Source: Campylobacteraceae bacterium | GTDB lineage: Bacteria; Campylobacterota; Campylobacteria; Campylobacterales; Sulfurovaceae | Assembly: GCA_027034975.1 (NCBI GenBank) | Contig: JALVWQ010000015.1 | Location: forward strand, 1 to 54,292 | Direction of reading: 5' to 3' | Length of the DNA stretch: 54,292 nt | Shown here: piece by piece, positions 34,215 through 43,392 of the stretch | Numbering within the stretch: the first letter of the stretch is position 1 | How the letters are laid out: each line of letters starts with the position of its first letter | Program-made: the position numbers and the translations under genes | The notes under the pieces: generated by a model | The model's database searches: none | Told to the model about the DNA's origin: nothing | What the model saw: the letters and a program-made list of their open reading frames with translations, nothing else

Positions 34215-35531
34215 ATGTCAAAAACCCTCCATCTTGTGAGCTTAGGCTGTAATAAAAACTTAGTCGATAGCGAAGTAATGCTAGGAAAACTCCATGAGTA
34301 CACCCTTACAGATGATGCTAGTAGTGCTGATGTAATCATTGTTAACACTTGTGGATTTATCGAAGCCGCAAAAGTAGAATCGATCGATACAATCTTAACA
34401 CTACACGAGCAAAGAAAAGAGGATTCCTTGCTTGTCGTAAGCGGCTGTCTGAGTGAACGCTACAGAGAGGAGCTACAAAAAGAGATTCCAGAGGTCGATA
34501 TCTTTACAGGTGTTGGCGATTATGAAAGAATTGATGAGCTAATCTCTCTTAAGCAGAGCTCATTTACTCCAGAGGTCTACTTAGCAAACGAAAACTCTCC
34601 ACGCGTAATTACAGGATCAAAATACCATGCCTATATTAAGCTGAGTGAAGGATGCAACCAACAGTGCTCTTTTTGTGCCATTCCATCATTTAAAGGAAAA
34701 CTTAAATCAAGAACAATTGATTCTGTAATAAATGAAGTGCAGCAGCTTATAGAACAAGGATTTAAAGACTTTAGCTTCATCTCTCAAGATACCTCAAGTT
34801 ACGGGAGGGACTTAGGCAACCCAAAAATGTTAATTGATTTAATAAAACATATCGAGCTCTTACCTGGCATTAAAAGTGCACGAATTCTCTACCTCTATCC
34901 AAGTACAACAACAAAAGAGTTAATCGATACTATCGCTAACTCTCCTATTTTTGCAAGCTACTACGATATGCCAATCCAGCATATTAGCAATCATATGTTA
35001 AAGGTTATGAAGCGAGGTTTCAATAAAGAGAAGACTCTAGAGCTTCTAGAGTATATGCGAAGCATTGAAGGAGGTTTTGTTAGAACTGCTGTTATTGCTG
35101 GTCACCCTGGCGAGAGCCAAGAAGATTTTAATGAACTTAAAGAGTTCTTGCAAAATTTTGAATTTGATAGGATTACAGTTTTTGAATACTCTAACGAAGA
35201 GAGTACTACAGCCTACACAATGGAACAAATTCCTAAAGAGACTATTAACCAAAGAGCAAGCGAACTTGGAGCAATTGCAAAAGAGGCGATGATTCAATCA
35301 CAACAAAAGCTTATTGGCAGAGAGATCGAACTTATAATCGTTGGAGTAAGTGACGAACACGAACTCCTCCTCACTGCTAGACCAACACTTTGGGCACCAG
35401 AAATCGATGGGGAAGTATTTATAAACGACAGTAACGATTTTGCTCTCAATCATGGCGACTACTACCGTGCAAAAGTTACAGAAGTTGCAGATGTGACACC
35501 ACTTGCAACACTTATAGAGAAGATCGGTTAA
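34215..35531 (+). CDS. rimO: Ribosomal protein uS12 methylthiotransferase RimO
   Basis: 438 residues from ATG 34215 (AAGAAAGAG upstream; a GTG two codons earlier is less well placed). MTTase N-domain LHLVSLGCNKNLVDSE with Cys ligands of an auxiliary 4Fe-4S cluster, NTCGF and VSGCLSERY, then the radical SAM triad CNQQCSFC, and a C-terminal TRAM domain (IELIIVGVSDEHEL onward). It methylthiolates an Asp of ribosomal protein S12. VSLGCNKN and CAIPSFKG favour RimO over MiaB. Confidence 0.95.
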   Translation: MSKTLHLVSLGCNKNLVDSEVMLGKLHEYTLTDDASSADVIIVNTCGFIEAAKVESIDTILTLHEQRKEDSLLVVSGCLSERYREELQKEIPEVDIFTGVGDYERIDELISLKQSSFTPEVYLANENSPRVITGSKYHAYIKLSEGCNQQCSFCAIPSFKGKLKSRTIDSVINEVQQLIEQGFKDFSFISQDTSSYGRDLGNPKMLIDLIKHIELLPGIKSARILYLYPSTTTKELIDTIANSPIFASYYDMPIQHISNHMLKVMKRGFNKEKTLELLEYMRSIEGGFVRTAVIAGHPGESQEDFNELKEFLQNFEFDRITVFEYSNEESTTAYTMEQIPKETINQRASELGAIAKEAMIQSQQKLIGREIELIIVGVSDEHELLLTARPTLWAPEIDGEVFINDSNDFALNHGDYYRAKVTEVADVTPLATLIEKIG

Positions 35532-35542
35532 AGATTATATAG

Positions 35543-36550
35543 ATGATTCAAAAAGAGCTTCTTCAAGAACTCAAAGAGAGCAAAAACCTCCTTGCATTCT
35601 CTGCAGGTGTAGATTCAACTGCACTCTTTTTTCTTCTTTTAGATGCAAATATTCACTTTGATATCGCAATCGTAAACTACCACCTTCGCAAAGAGGCAAA
35701 AGAGGAAGTAGCTTATGCCAAAGATTTAGCTAGCAGATACAATAAAAAAATCTATATTGCCGATGCTCCAAAATTTACTAGCAATTTCGAAGCCAATGCA
35801 AGAGAGTTTCGCTACAACTTTTTTCGAAAAATCATCAAAGAAAATGGCTACACCACACTTCTAACTGCCCACCAGCTCAATGATAGACTCGAGTGGCTCC
35901 TTATGCGACTCAGCAAAGGAAGTGGTATAGAGGGACTTAGCGGTATGGCCTTTATAGAGCAAAGAGAGGACTTTAGACTCATTCGCCCACTGCTACACAA
36001 AACTAAAGAGGAGCTTCTTGAGTACCTTACTAAAAACAATATCTACTATTTTATCGATAGCAGCAATTTTAAACAGCACTATCTTCGAAATAGATTTCGA
36101 CCAACTGTTAATGAGCTACTAAAAGAGTCAAAAGAGGGCTACATCAAAAGTTTTGCAATTTTACAAGAGGAGAAGCGGCTCCTACAACAAAATTTTCAAC
36201 TCTGCCTTAAAGAGAAAGAGTTAAGAGTCTACACAATAAAAGAGGATAGTTATTTCCCCTATGCCCTCTCACATGGATTAAAGGAGCTAGGCTACCTCCT
36301 TAGCGGCAAAGAGCGGCAAAACTTACAAAACTCTATGGTTGTTGGCAGAAAATGGGCAGTAGAGTACCAATCCCCCTATCTCTTTATAGCTCCCTATATT
36401 CAAACTTCCATTCCTAAAAAGCAAAGAGAGCTCTTTAGAAGAGCAAAAGTTCCCCCAAAAATTCGGAGATACCTCTACCAAGAGAGTATCACACTCCCTA
36501 AGACTTATTGCGGTGAGGATCGAGCTTCAGCAGCACCAAATCGGCAATAA
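35543..36550 (+). CDS. tilS: tRNA(Ile)-lysidine synthase
   Basis: 335 residues. The PP-loop is SAGVDS at 20-25, with Ala in place of the usual second-position Gly; NYHLRKEA, NAREFRYNFF, TAHQLNDRLEWLLMRLSKGSG and RPLLHKTKEEL are TilS-specific. It converts C34 of the AUA-reading tRNA(Ile) to lysidine, an essential step. The last 53 bp overlap the convergent permease gene, so the ends of both are read from opposite strands. Confidence 0.93.
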   Translation: MIQKELLQELKESKNLLAFSAGVDSTALFFLLLDANIHFDIAIVNYHLRKEAKEEVAYAKDLASRYNKKIYIADAPKFTSNFEANAREFRYNFFRKIIKENGYTTLLTAHQLNDRLEWLLMRLSKGSGIEGLSGMAFIEQREDFRLIRPLLHKTKEELLEYLTKNNIYYFIDSSNFKQHYLRNRFRPTVNELLKESKEGYIKSFAILQEEKRLLQQNFQLCLKEKELRVYTIKEDSYFPYALSHGLKELGYLLSGKERQNLQNSMVVGRKWAVEYQSPYLFIAPYIQTSIPKKQRELFRRAKVPPKIRRYLYQESITLPKTYCGEDRASAAPNRQ

Positions 36551-37457
36551 TATTCCCCAGTAGTGTTAAAAATGCTCCAATAATTAATATACCCATAATT
36601 ACTGGATAGTCACGACTCAAAGCTGCTTGAAAAAATAAAAGCCCCATTCCATCAATAGAGAATATCTGCTCTAAGATAACACTCCCTCCTAAAAGCCCTG
36701 GAAGTGAAAGCCCAAGTATTGTTACAATAAAGGGCATTAGGTTTTTATATATGTAGTACTTACGAATTGTTTTATCATCTAAGCCTCTTGCCTTTGCATA
36801 AAAGATATAGTCGCTTTTGAGAATATCGAGTGTTAAGGAGCGAATATAGAGCATCAAGGATCCAAAAGAGGTAAAGACAATTACAAAAATTGGTAAAACT
36901 AGATGATACGCCATATCGAAATATCTTGCAATACCCTGCTTTGGATTGAGACTCTCCAATCCAGTTATTGGGAACCATCCAAGTTTAAAACCAAAAATCA
37001 TAATTAAAATAAGTGCTAGATAGAATGATGGCATCGCATAACTTAAGAGAGCAAACTGCTTTGCCGCCCTATCTGCACTGCCACCACGCATTGCACTCCA
37101 TACACCAATACGAATTGCTAAAAGAAAAACAATTGCCATTGAGATAAGGTTAATAGCAAGCGTTACCCATAGGCGACTCTTAATCTCATCTATAACGCCA
37201 TTTCCACTTGCAAAAGAGACCCCAAAATCAAGATGCATCAAAGCATTGAGCCAACTTAGATACTGCTGCCAAAGTGGTTTATCTAATCCATATACCTCTT
37301 TAAGATGAGCTATCGCCTCAGGTGTCATATTCGGATTTAAACCACCTGCACTAAAAAAGCTATTTGGAGCTGCATGGATTGCAAAAAAGGAGATAAACGA
37401 AATAAGTAGCAGCATAACCGCTACATAAAGAAGCTTTTTTAGAAGAATTTTAAACAC
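36498..37457 (-). CDS. ABC transporter permease, DppB/OppB type
   Basis: 319 residues, six membrane helices. The binding-protein-dependent transport signature with EAA loop is in YAKARGLDDKTIRKYYIYKN and LPGLLGGSVILEQIFSIDGMG. The first periplasmic stretch APNSFFSAGGLNP and LKEVYGLDKPLWQQYLSWL are typical of peptide/nickel importers. No partner permease, ATPase or binding-protein gene is adjacent. It starts 8 bp inside the end of tpiA, so it is probably translated with glycolytic genes. Confidence 0.9.
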   Translation of the reverse strand: MFKILLKKLLYVAVMLLLISFISFFAIHAAPNSFFSAGGLNPNMTPEAIAHLKEVYGLDKPLWQQYLSWLNALMHLDFGVSFASGNGVIDEIKSRLWVTLAINLISMAIVFLLAIRIGVWSAMRGGSADRAAKQFALLSYAMPSFYLALILIMIFGFKLGWFPITGLESLNPKQGIARYFDMAYHLVLPIFVIVFTSFGSLMLYIRSLTLDILKSDYIFYAKARGLDDKTIRKYYIYKNLMPFIVTILGLSLPGLLGGSVILEQIFSIDGMGLLFFQAALSRDYPVIMGILIIGAFLTLLGNIIADLVLLKLDPHRNKS

Positions 37458-38148
37458 CCAATCCTCTTTTTATTAGTGTTGCAAACCCTTTTGCATCAAG
37501 CGATGCAGATCCAACTAAAACACCATCTACACTCTTAATCTTTGCAATCTGCTCTATAGAGTCAATCTTTACACTCCCCCCATAAAGTAGCGGTAGAGCA
37601 AACTTCTCTTTTAGTCGATTATGTACCAACTCTATATCCTCTACAGTTGCACTCACTCCTGTACCAATTGCCCAAATTGGCTCATATGCAACAGTAAGCT
37701 TCTCATATTCAATATCAATTCCCTCAAACTGAGCATAGAGATACTCAAAGAGTGCCTCTTCGCCTTGCTCTCTTACCGTTAGTGGCTCACCAATGCAATA
37801 GACAATATGAAAGCCCTGCTCTTTATAGTAGGCGTACTTTTTAGCAATAAACTCTTGGCTCTCACCAAAAATCTCTCGCCTCTCACTATGTCCTATAAGA
37901 ATTGTATCGATCCCAAACTCCTCTAGCTGTGTTAAGCCAATCTCTCCTGTATAGGCACCTTTTGCCTCAAAGTAACCATTTTGGGCACCCACAACTACTT
38001 TACCTAAACTCTTTTGCAGTGCAGTAGCGGGTGGAAAGATCGTAATATCGTCACACTCAATAGAGGTAAGCTCTTCATTTAACTTCGCAATGTATTCTGT
38101 CGTGGACGCACGCGTATGGTGCATCTTAAAGTTCGCATAAAAACGCAT
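37450..38148 (-). CDS. tpiA: Triosephosphate isomerase
   Basis: 232 residues. YANFKMH (active Lys), LIGHSERR (His95 equivalent), AYEPIWAIGTG (catalytic Glu) and LLYGGSV are all present. Slightly shorter than the ~250-residue norm, as in other Campylobacterota. It begins at the base after the pgk stop. Confidence 0.97.
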   Translation of the reverse strand: MRFYANFKMHHTRASTTEYIAKLNEELTSIECDDITIFPPATALQKSLGKVVVGAQNGYFEAKGAYTGEIGLTQLEEFGIDTILIGHSERREIFGESQEFIAKKYAYYKEQGFHIVYCIGEPLTVREQGEEALFEYLYAQFEGIDIEYEKLTVAYEPIWAIGTGVSATVEDIELVHNRLKEKFALPLLYGGSVKIDSIEQIAKIKSVDGVLVGSASLDAKGFATLIKRGLGV

Positions 38149-39357
38149 CTACTCCACCTCTAACGCTTCAATACCAGGGAGTTTTTTTCCCTCTAAAAGC
38201 TTTAGACTCGCACCGCCGCCTGTACTTACAAATGTCATCTCATCAATATCGCCAGCTCTAGCAACAACATCTGCTGTATCGCCACCGCCGACGATAGAAG
38301 TTGCATGAGTCTCAGCAATATAGTGCGACATCTTCATGGAACCTTTAGAGAATTTATCCATCTCATAAACTCCCATTGGCCCATTCCAGATAATAGTTTG
38401 TGCGTCATTGAGTACCTCTCTAAAGAGTCTTGATGAGGCTGGCCCAATATCTAAGCCCATCCAACCCTTTGGAATCTCTTGTGATGGTAGATACTTCACA
38501 ATGGCACTCTCGCTAAACTCATTGGCTACCACTAAATCAACTGGCAAGTAGAGCTTTACACCCTTCTTTTTTGCCTTATCCATAACCTTTTGAGCCTCTT
38601 CTAAAAGATCATCTTCGACTAAAGAGTTTCCAATCTCATACCCCATCTGCTTAAAAAAGGTAAAGGCCATTCCCCCACCAATAATCAATTTATCAACACT
38701 ATCTAAGAGCTGATCAAGTGCCTCTAGCTTGCCAGATACTTTACTCCCACCAACAATAGCAACAAATGGACGAACAGGATCTTTAAGCATCTTACTAAAG
38801 AAATTTACCTCTTTTGCAAGTAAAAATCCAGCCGCTTTTGTCTCTTTTGTATAAAACTGTGTAATAGCATGTATTGACGCATGTTTTCTATGGCATGCTC
38901 CAAAGGCATCATTTATATAGATCTCACCAAATTGGCTCAACTCCTTCGCAAAAGTATCACTATTGATTGTCTCTCCCTCATCAAAACGGAGATTCTCTAA
39001 AAGAAGCACATCTCCAGCTTCCATCTCCCCAAAGAGCTCTTTTGCTCTCTTTGTAATAACAGATCCCTCTTTAGAGTCATCAAAATAAAACTTATTTTTT
39101 ATCTTTAAGAGTGTATCTAATCGTTTTGCAACAGCTTCTAGCGAATGTTCAGGTGTAAATTTTCCCGGCTCTGGCCGCTCAAAGTGAGACCCCAAGACAA
39201 CTTTGCATCCACTATCGATACAGTAGCGAATTGTAGGTAGCGCTTTGCGGATTCTTCTATCATCAGTAATATTTCCAAACTCATCTTTTGGTACATTAAA
39301 ATCACATCGAATAAATACTGTCTTCCCCACAATATCCAAATCTTTTATTGTTCGCAT
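38149..39357 (-). CDS. pgk: Phosphoglycerate kinase
   Basis: 402 residues. N-terminal [41 protein letters not shown], then GGSKVSGK, and the nucleotide region NGPMGVYEM with [13 protein letters not shown] and STGGGASL. It produces ATP from 1,3-bisphosphoglycerate or the reverse. It is the first gene of pgk-tpiA-permease; gapA, expected just upstream by comparison with Campylobacter, is not there. Confidence 0.98.
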   Translation of the reverse strand: MRTIKDLDIVGKTVFIRCDFNVPKDEFGNITDDRRIRKALPTIRYCIDSGCKVVLGSHFERPEPGKFTPEHSLEAVAKRLDTLLKIKNKFYFDDSKEGSVITKRAKELFGEMEAGDVLLLENLRFDEGETINSDTFAKELSQFGEIYINDAFGACHRKHASIHAITQFYTKETKAAGFLLAKEVNFFSKMLKDPVRPFVAIVGGSKVSGKLEALDQLLDSVDKLIIGGGMAFTFFKQMGYEIGNSLVEDDLLEEAQKVMDKAKKKGVKLYLPVDLVVANEFSESAIVKYLPSQEIPKGWMGLDIGPASSRLFREVLNDAQTIIWNGPMGVYEMDKFSKGSMKMSHYIAETHATSIVGGGDTADVVARAGDIDEMTFVSTGGGASLKLLEGKKLPGIEALEVE

Positions 39358-39418
39358 CAGCTCTCCCGTTTTTTACCGTATATTTTACTCAAAAAGGGCT
39401 AAAATTGTGCCCAAAATG

Positions 39419-39460
39419 GTACAATAAGAGAAAAAAAGAGAATGAAACATCCTCTTTTTT
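39419..39460 (+). promoter_or_regulatory. Possible nadD promoter followed by a leader hairpin
   Basis: TGGTACAAT ending at 39424 resembles an extended -10. Directly downstream AAAAAAGAG (39432-39440) pairs with CTCTTTTTT (39452-39460), a hairpin with a U-run like a terminator but placed before nadD. It may be an attenuator, or a terminator left from a lost gene. Confidence 0.4.
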
Positions 39461-39474
39461 AGCGAAGGACTAAA

Positions 39475-39495
39475 AGCATAGAGCTAAGAGCTTTT
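39475..39495. repeat. Three-unit degenerate heptanucleotide repeat
   Basis: Units AGCATAG, AGCTAAG and AGCTTTT follow each other in phase, resembling the arrays near queF and gyrB. It lies in the 157-base gap between pgk and nadD, where gapA is found in some relatives. Confidence 0.4.
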
Positions 39496-39514
39496 AATAA
39501 GAAGGATTACAGTG

Positions 39515-40081
39515 ATGACCAATAAAAACTTTGCCCTCTTTGGCGGAAGTTTCGACCCACCACACAAAGGGCACCAGGAGATTGTACAAGCACTTTTAGA
39601 GCTTGAGGGCATCGACAAAATTCTTATCGTTCCCACTTATCAAAACCCTTTTAAAGATGGTTTTCATGCCACTCCAGAGCAACGGCTAGAGTGGTGCAAA
39701 AAACTATTTAGTGGCAAGAGTTGCGAAGTTATCGATTACGAGATAACCCAAAAGCGTCCAGTCTATACAATCGAAACCTATAATGCACTGAGCAAAATCT
39801 ACAATATCAAAACAATTGTCATCGGTGCAGATAACCTTAAGAGCATCACAAAATGGAAAGATTTTGAAAAACTCAACAGTAAAATAGAGTGGATAGTTGC
39901 CACTCGTCCAAACGAAGAGCTTGATACTGCAGCACTTCAAAACTACACTATCCTCAGACTCAATAACAATATCAGTTCTAGCGAAATCAGGGAGGGGAAA
40001 AAATTAGAGTTTGTTGACAAAGCAATTAGAAAGCAAGTCCAAAAAGTGTATAATATCACAAAAAATCAGGATAGTAAATGA
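39515..40081 (+). CDS. nadD: Nicotinate-nucleotide adenylyltransferase
   Basis: 188 residues from ATG 39515 with AAGGA upstream; a GTG just before it is in frame. The nucleotidyltransferase HxGH motif is in GGSFDPPHKGHQEIV, and ISSSEIREG is the family's second phosphate-binding motif. It makes nicotinic acid adenine dinucleotide for NAD. It overlaps rsfS by 4 bp. Confidence 0.95.
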   Translation: MTNKNFALFGGSFDPPHKGHQEIVQALLELEGIDKILIVPTYQNPFKDGFHATPEQRLEWCKKLFSGKSCEVIDYEITQKRPVYTIETYNALSKIYNIKTIVIGADNLKSITKWKDFEKLNSKIEWIVATRPNEELDTAALQNYTILRLNNNISSSEIREGKKLEFVDKAIRKQVQKVYNITKNQDSK

Positions 40082-40431
40082 ACATAGAATCAAGAGTCGA
40101 AAAGATAGTTGCAGTATTAGATAAAAACAAAGCAGAAGATATAGAAGCATTTAACCTAGAAGAGAGCGACTATGTCGCAAAAGCTGTCATTATTGCAAAC
40201 TCAAGAGGAGGCAAACATACAGCTGCCCTTTACGATCACATCCGAGTAGCTGCAAAAGAGCTAGGCGAAAAGATCCTCGCAGCAGATGAATCAGACGATT
40301 GGATTGTTGTCGATTTAGAAGATATACTTCTGCATATCATGACCCCACAATACCGTATGCGATACTCAATCGAAGAGTTCCTTCAAGAGCTCAAAGAGGG
40401 CAAATTTAAAGCAACAGAGAAGATAGGGTAA
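40078..40431 (+). CDS. rsfS: Ribosomal silencing factor RsfS
   Basis: 117 residues of the DUF143/Iojap family. LDKNKAEDIEAFNL, VIIANSRGGKHTAALYDHI and the signature WIVVDLEDILLHIMTPQYRMRY are clear. RsfS binds uL14 on the 50S subunit and blocks subunit joining when nutrients are short. ATGA overlap with nadD, a pairing conserved in many bacteria. Confidence 0.95.
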   Translation: MNIESRVEKIVAVLDKNKAEDIEAFNLEESDYVAKAVIIANSRGGKHTAALYDHIRVAAKELGEKILAADESDDWIVVDLEDILLHIMTPQYRMRYSIEEFLQELKEGKFKATEKIG

Positions 40432-40442
40432 AACCTCTATCT
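40421..40442. terminator. Bidirectional terminator between rsfS and a lipoprotein gene
   Basis: AGATAG-GGT and ACC-T-CTATCT pair around a short A-loop, with one unpaired T. It spans the stop codons of two convergent genes and is followed by ATTTAC on the + strand. Stability looks moderate. Confidence 0.45.
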
Positions 40443-40887
40443 ATTTACACTTATTCCTATTTAGATGAGCACTTTTTTTCGTATCATAAGCTATAAAGAA
40501 GAGTTCATTAGTTGCATCTGTGTTGCTTGCATCTACACAATCTAACCCCAACATCGTTACCCTTTTTTTATCTGTTACCTCATAACTGACAGTACAAGAG
40601 AGAGTATCTCCATCTTTGCGTATCTCCATATCATCACCTTCAAACTTTAAGATTGGATATACATCTTTAGTTACAGAATCGCTATATTTTACATCACTAT
40701 ATGTTTTTACAGTTAACTTCTTATTTTTAATACTGTAACTAGTATACTCAGGATCTTTACAGAGATCTTCTTCGTAGTAAGTTTTTCCCTCTACTAAAGA
40801 TTTAATATCTTTACTCTTAGGTATACTATCTGCACCTCCACATCCAACAATAAAGAGTGAAAACAGCACTAAGAAACCTCTCTTCAT
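40441..40887 (-). CDS. Lipoprotein of unknown function
   Basis: 148 residues. Signal sequence and lipobox LFIVGC, then a Gly-Gly-Ala linker. The mature domain looks strand-rich (KTYYEEDLCKD, SYSIKNKKLTVKTYSDVKY, GDTLSCTVSYEV, LGLDCVDASNTDATNEL) with four Cys. No family recognised. AGGAGG lies six bases before the ATG. Confidence 0.7.
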   Translation of the reverse strand: MKRGFLVLFSLFIVGCGGADSIPKSKDIKSLVEGKTYYEEDLCKDPEYTSYSIKNKKLTVKTYSDVKYSDSVTKDVYPILKFEGDDMEIRKDGDTLSCTVSYEVTDKKRVTMLGLDCVDASNTDATNELFFIAYDTKKSAHLNRNKCK

Positions 40888-40944
40888 ATTTAAATCCTCC
40901 TGTTTAAATAATCATATTTTCTAAGAAGTATATCACATACATAC

Positions 40945-41727
40945 TTATATTCGCAATCTATTGGGGGTATATCCACTTATTCTCTTAAAGACTCTTATCA
41001 TATGCGATTGATCACTAAACCCACACTCTATTGCTATATGTGCTAGAGGCTCATTTGTTTTTACTATCATCTGCCTTGCTCGATCTACTCGTAAACTCTG
41101 TATAAACTTATGAGGTGTTATTAAAAACTCTTTATGGAAACTTCTCGTAAAATAATAGGGAGAGAAAGCAACCTCTCTTGCAATCTCTTCTATGCTTAAA
41201 TCTGCTTTATTCCAAAAGGTAAATATATACTCTAAGGCTTGCCCTAGCTTAGCACTATCCATCGTTAAATTAGATATCAAATTAAGTGAAGAAGAACTCG
41301 CCAAGAGCGTCGCTGTAAAGTTTGTAAAGCTCTGTTCAATCTCCAAGACCTCTCTGCTTCTTAGTGCACTATAGAGGGCTAAACCACTCTCTAAAAGCAA
41401 CCTCTCTTTATTAAGAGGGAGAATATCTAGCAGAGATGGCTGTTGATTCTGCTCAATATCTCTTACACTCTCTATCAAGAGAGTCGGATTTATATCGAAG
41501 TGAAGATAGCTCCACTCCCCTTCGTATGTCTCATGCAGTTCATATGGAGCAACAACTCTCACCTCTCCAGCTTTTACAACCGCCTCTTTTGTTCCGCTTC
41601 TATACCTATACTCACCATCTGTAAAAAGACCTATACTGTAACTCTCATGAAAATGGGGCACCATTCCTGCATTTTTAAACTTACCATAAACCGCACTTAT
41701 CCCCTCTGCAATATTTAACTTCTCCAA
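40945..41727 (-). CDS. AraC-family transcriptional regulator
   Basis: 260 residues. N-terminal cupin-like sensor (VPHFHESYSIGLFTDGEYRY, KAGEVRVVAPYELHETY) and a C-terminal pair of helix-turn-helices: LSIEEIAREVAFSPYYFTRSF and PLAHIAIECGFSDQSHMIRVF ending SGYTPNRLR. It overlaps the upstream EamA exporter gene by 13 bp, so it probably controls that exporter in response to the exporter's substrate. The ligand is unknown. Confidence 0.9.
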   Translation of the reverse strand: MEKLNIAEGISAVYGKFKNAGMVPHFHESYSIGLFTDGEYRYRSGTKEAVVKAGEVRVVAPYELHETYEGEWSYLHFDINPTLLIESVRDIEQNQQPSLLDILPLNKERLLLESGLALYSALRSREVLEIEQSFTNFTATLLASSSSLNLISNLTMDSAKLGQALEYIFTFWNKADLSIEEIAREVAFSPYYFTRSFHKEFLITPHKFIQSLRVDRARQMIVKTNEPLAHIAIECGFSDQSHMIRVFKRISGYTPNRLRI

Positions 41728-42614
41728 AACAGCACCCTCTCTTTTAGCTCTATCAAATTATACCCATTTAATTGATAAATCGCCAAAATAGTAAAGACTC
41801 CGCCAATAATCGTAAATATATCTATCTTCTCATCCAAAAAGATTGTAGCAAATACAACCGCAGTAAATGGAACTAAAAAGAAGTAACCGCTCGCCTTTTT
41901 TCCACCCCAAGTAGATGTTGCTAAAAAATATATAGAGGTTCCAAATGTTGTACCATATAAAGAGAGAGCAAAGAGATTAAACCAACCAACACTATCTAGA
42001 ATACTTAAACTTGGTACTTTAAAGCCTAAAAAGAGTACCAATACACCAAGGGCTGTAAAGCTAAACATATAGAAACTAAATGCCAAGGCAGAACCATTTT
42101 TAAAATAGGAGCTTACTATAGTTATGAGAGGCCAAGTAGTTGCTGCTAGCAAAAAATACCCCACACCTCTATTGAAACCAATATCCAACTGCCAAATCTT
42201 TAAAATTAAGAGTACCCCAATAGCCCCAAAGAGTAGTGCTACAATATCACTTACCTCTAATAACTTTCTTCCCAATATTGCTATAAAGATAAATGTTATA
42301 ATAGGATTAAGGGTTGTAACCAAAACACCACCAAAACCAGCCTCGCCATAGTGTGTTCCTAAAAAGAAAAAATAGTTATATGCTATTAAACCAACAGCAC
42401 TTATAAGGGCTAAGAAGAGTCCTTTTTTGTCTATACTAAAACCAATTCGAGTAATAAACAATAGAGCTCCAAGCCCCAAAGCAGAAAAGCAAAAACGCCA
42501 GAATATAAGGGAATAGACACCAAAATAGTCCATTAAAATCTTGGCACTTACCCAAGTGCTTCCCCAAGCAACCATTGCTAGAATCATCAAAATTGTTAAA
42601 TTCCTCTTTTGCAT
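41715..42614 (-). CDS. EamA/DMT-family transporter
   Basis: 299 residues, ten membrane helices as two EamA repeats. WGSTWVSAKILMDYFGVYSLIFWRF opens repeat one, and WPLITIVSSYFKNGSALAFSFY opens repeat two. Members export amino acids or small metabolites. Followed by an AraC-type gene in the same transcript, a frequent arrangement for inducible exporters. Confidence 0.9.
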   Translation of the reverse strand: MQKRNLTILMILAMVAWGSTWVSAKILMDYFGVYSLIFWRFCFSALGLGALLFITRIGFSIDKKGLFLALISAVGLIAYNYFFFLGTHYGEAGFGGVLVTTLNPIITFIFIAILGRKLLEVSDIVALLFGAIGVLLILKIWQLDIGFNRGVGYFLLAATTWPLITIVSSYFKNGSALAFSFYMFSFTALGVLVLFLGFKVPSLSILDSVGWFNLFALSLYGTTFGTSIYFLATSTWGGKKASGYFFLVPFTAVVFATIFLDEKIDIFTIIGGVFTILAIYQLNGYNLIELKERVLFWRS

Positions 42615-42678
42615 ACTCTCTCCATTTTTTAAAGAGAGTTTATACTATTTAAAAAAATTTGTATAGAATATTTTTGCC

Positions 42679-43392
42679 CTAAGCGAGATTTGTAAGTAGC
42701 GTAGAGAGCAGACCAATAACTCCACCAAAAACTCCACCCCAAACAACAAGCCACTCAAGGTGCTCTTTAATGAGTCGCTCTATTAACTCTTTTATATGCT
42801 GTGGGCCAAGGTCGTTGAGGCGATTTGTGATAATCTTCTCTATCCGTTCGGTTAAATCGCTACTTAAAGAGGAGTGAACAAGTGTTCTATTAAGCTCCTC
42901 TTTAAAAGTCTCTGACGAAACAATACTTACTAGCGACTCTTGAAGCTTTGTTGTAAACTTCTCTCGAAGCATCTCTAAAGACTCTTCGCCACCAAACATC
43001 GAAATAACTTGCCCAAATTTCGACTCCATTACACTCTCTTTTAGGGCGTTAAAGGCTGGGTCAAAGTTTGCTCTCTCGATTAAAGGAGCTAGCTCTATTT
43101 TGCTCTCCTCTTCTTGAAAAAACTGATCTAACCGCTCTTTGGTAAAGAACTGCTCCATAATCATATTTTTAATTGCTACTTTAAATCGCTCAAAGTTTAG
43201 CTCGATCACTCCTGAGCCATAAAGAAGCGGCACCCTATGAAAGAGCATATAGATTGCTAACTGATTTGTAATCGCACCAGAGAGTGCAAAGAGGCCACCA
43301 TAATAGAGATAGGGAGCAAGAGGATCTTGTAGAAAAAAAGATGCCCCAAAGGCTAGAAGTGCTAGGAGGTTAATAACAAACGATTTACTCAC
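42679..43392 (-). CDS. DUF445 family membrane protein
   Basis: 237 residues. Two N-terminal helices around the family motif GAITNQLAIYMLFHRVP, a long helical soluble region, and a C-terminal helix (WGGVFGGVIGLLSTLLTNL). DUF445 proteins are membrane anchored with unknown function. Its start overlaps aroC by 4 bp, making it the last gene of the lapB-like/rnhA/rnc/aroC operon. Confidence 0.85.
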   Translation of the reverse strand: MSKSFVINLLALLAFGASFFLQDPLAPYLYYGGLFALSGAITNQLAIYMLFHRVPLLYGSGVIELNFERFKVAIKNMIMEQFFTKERLDQFFQEEESKIELAPLIERANFDPAFNALKESVMESKFGQVISMFGGEESLEMLREKFTTKLQESLVSIVSSETFKEELNRTLVHSSLSSDLTERIEKIITNRLNDLGPQHIKELIERLIKEHLEWLVVWGGVFGGVIGLLSTLLTNLA

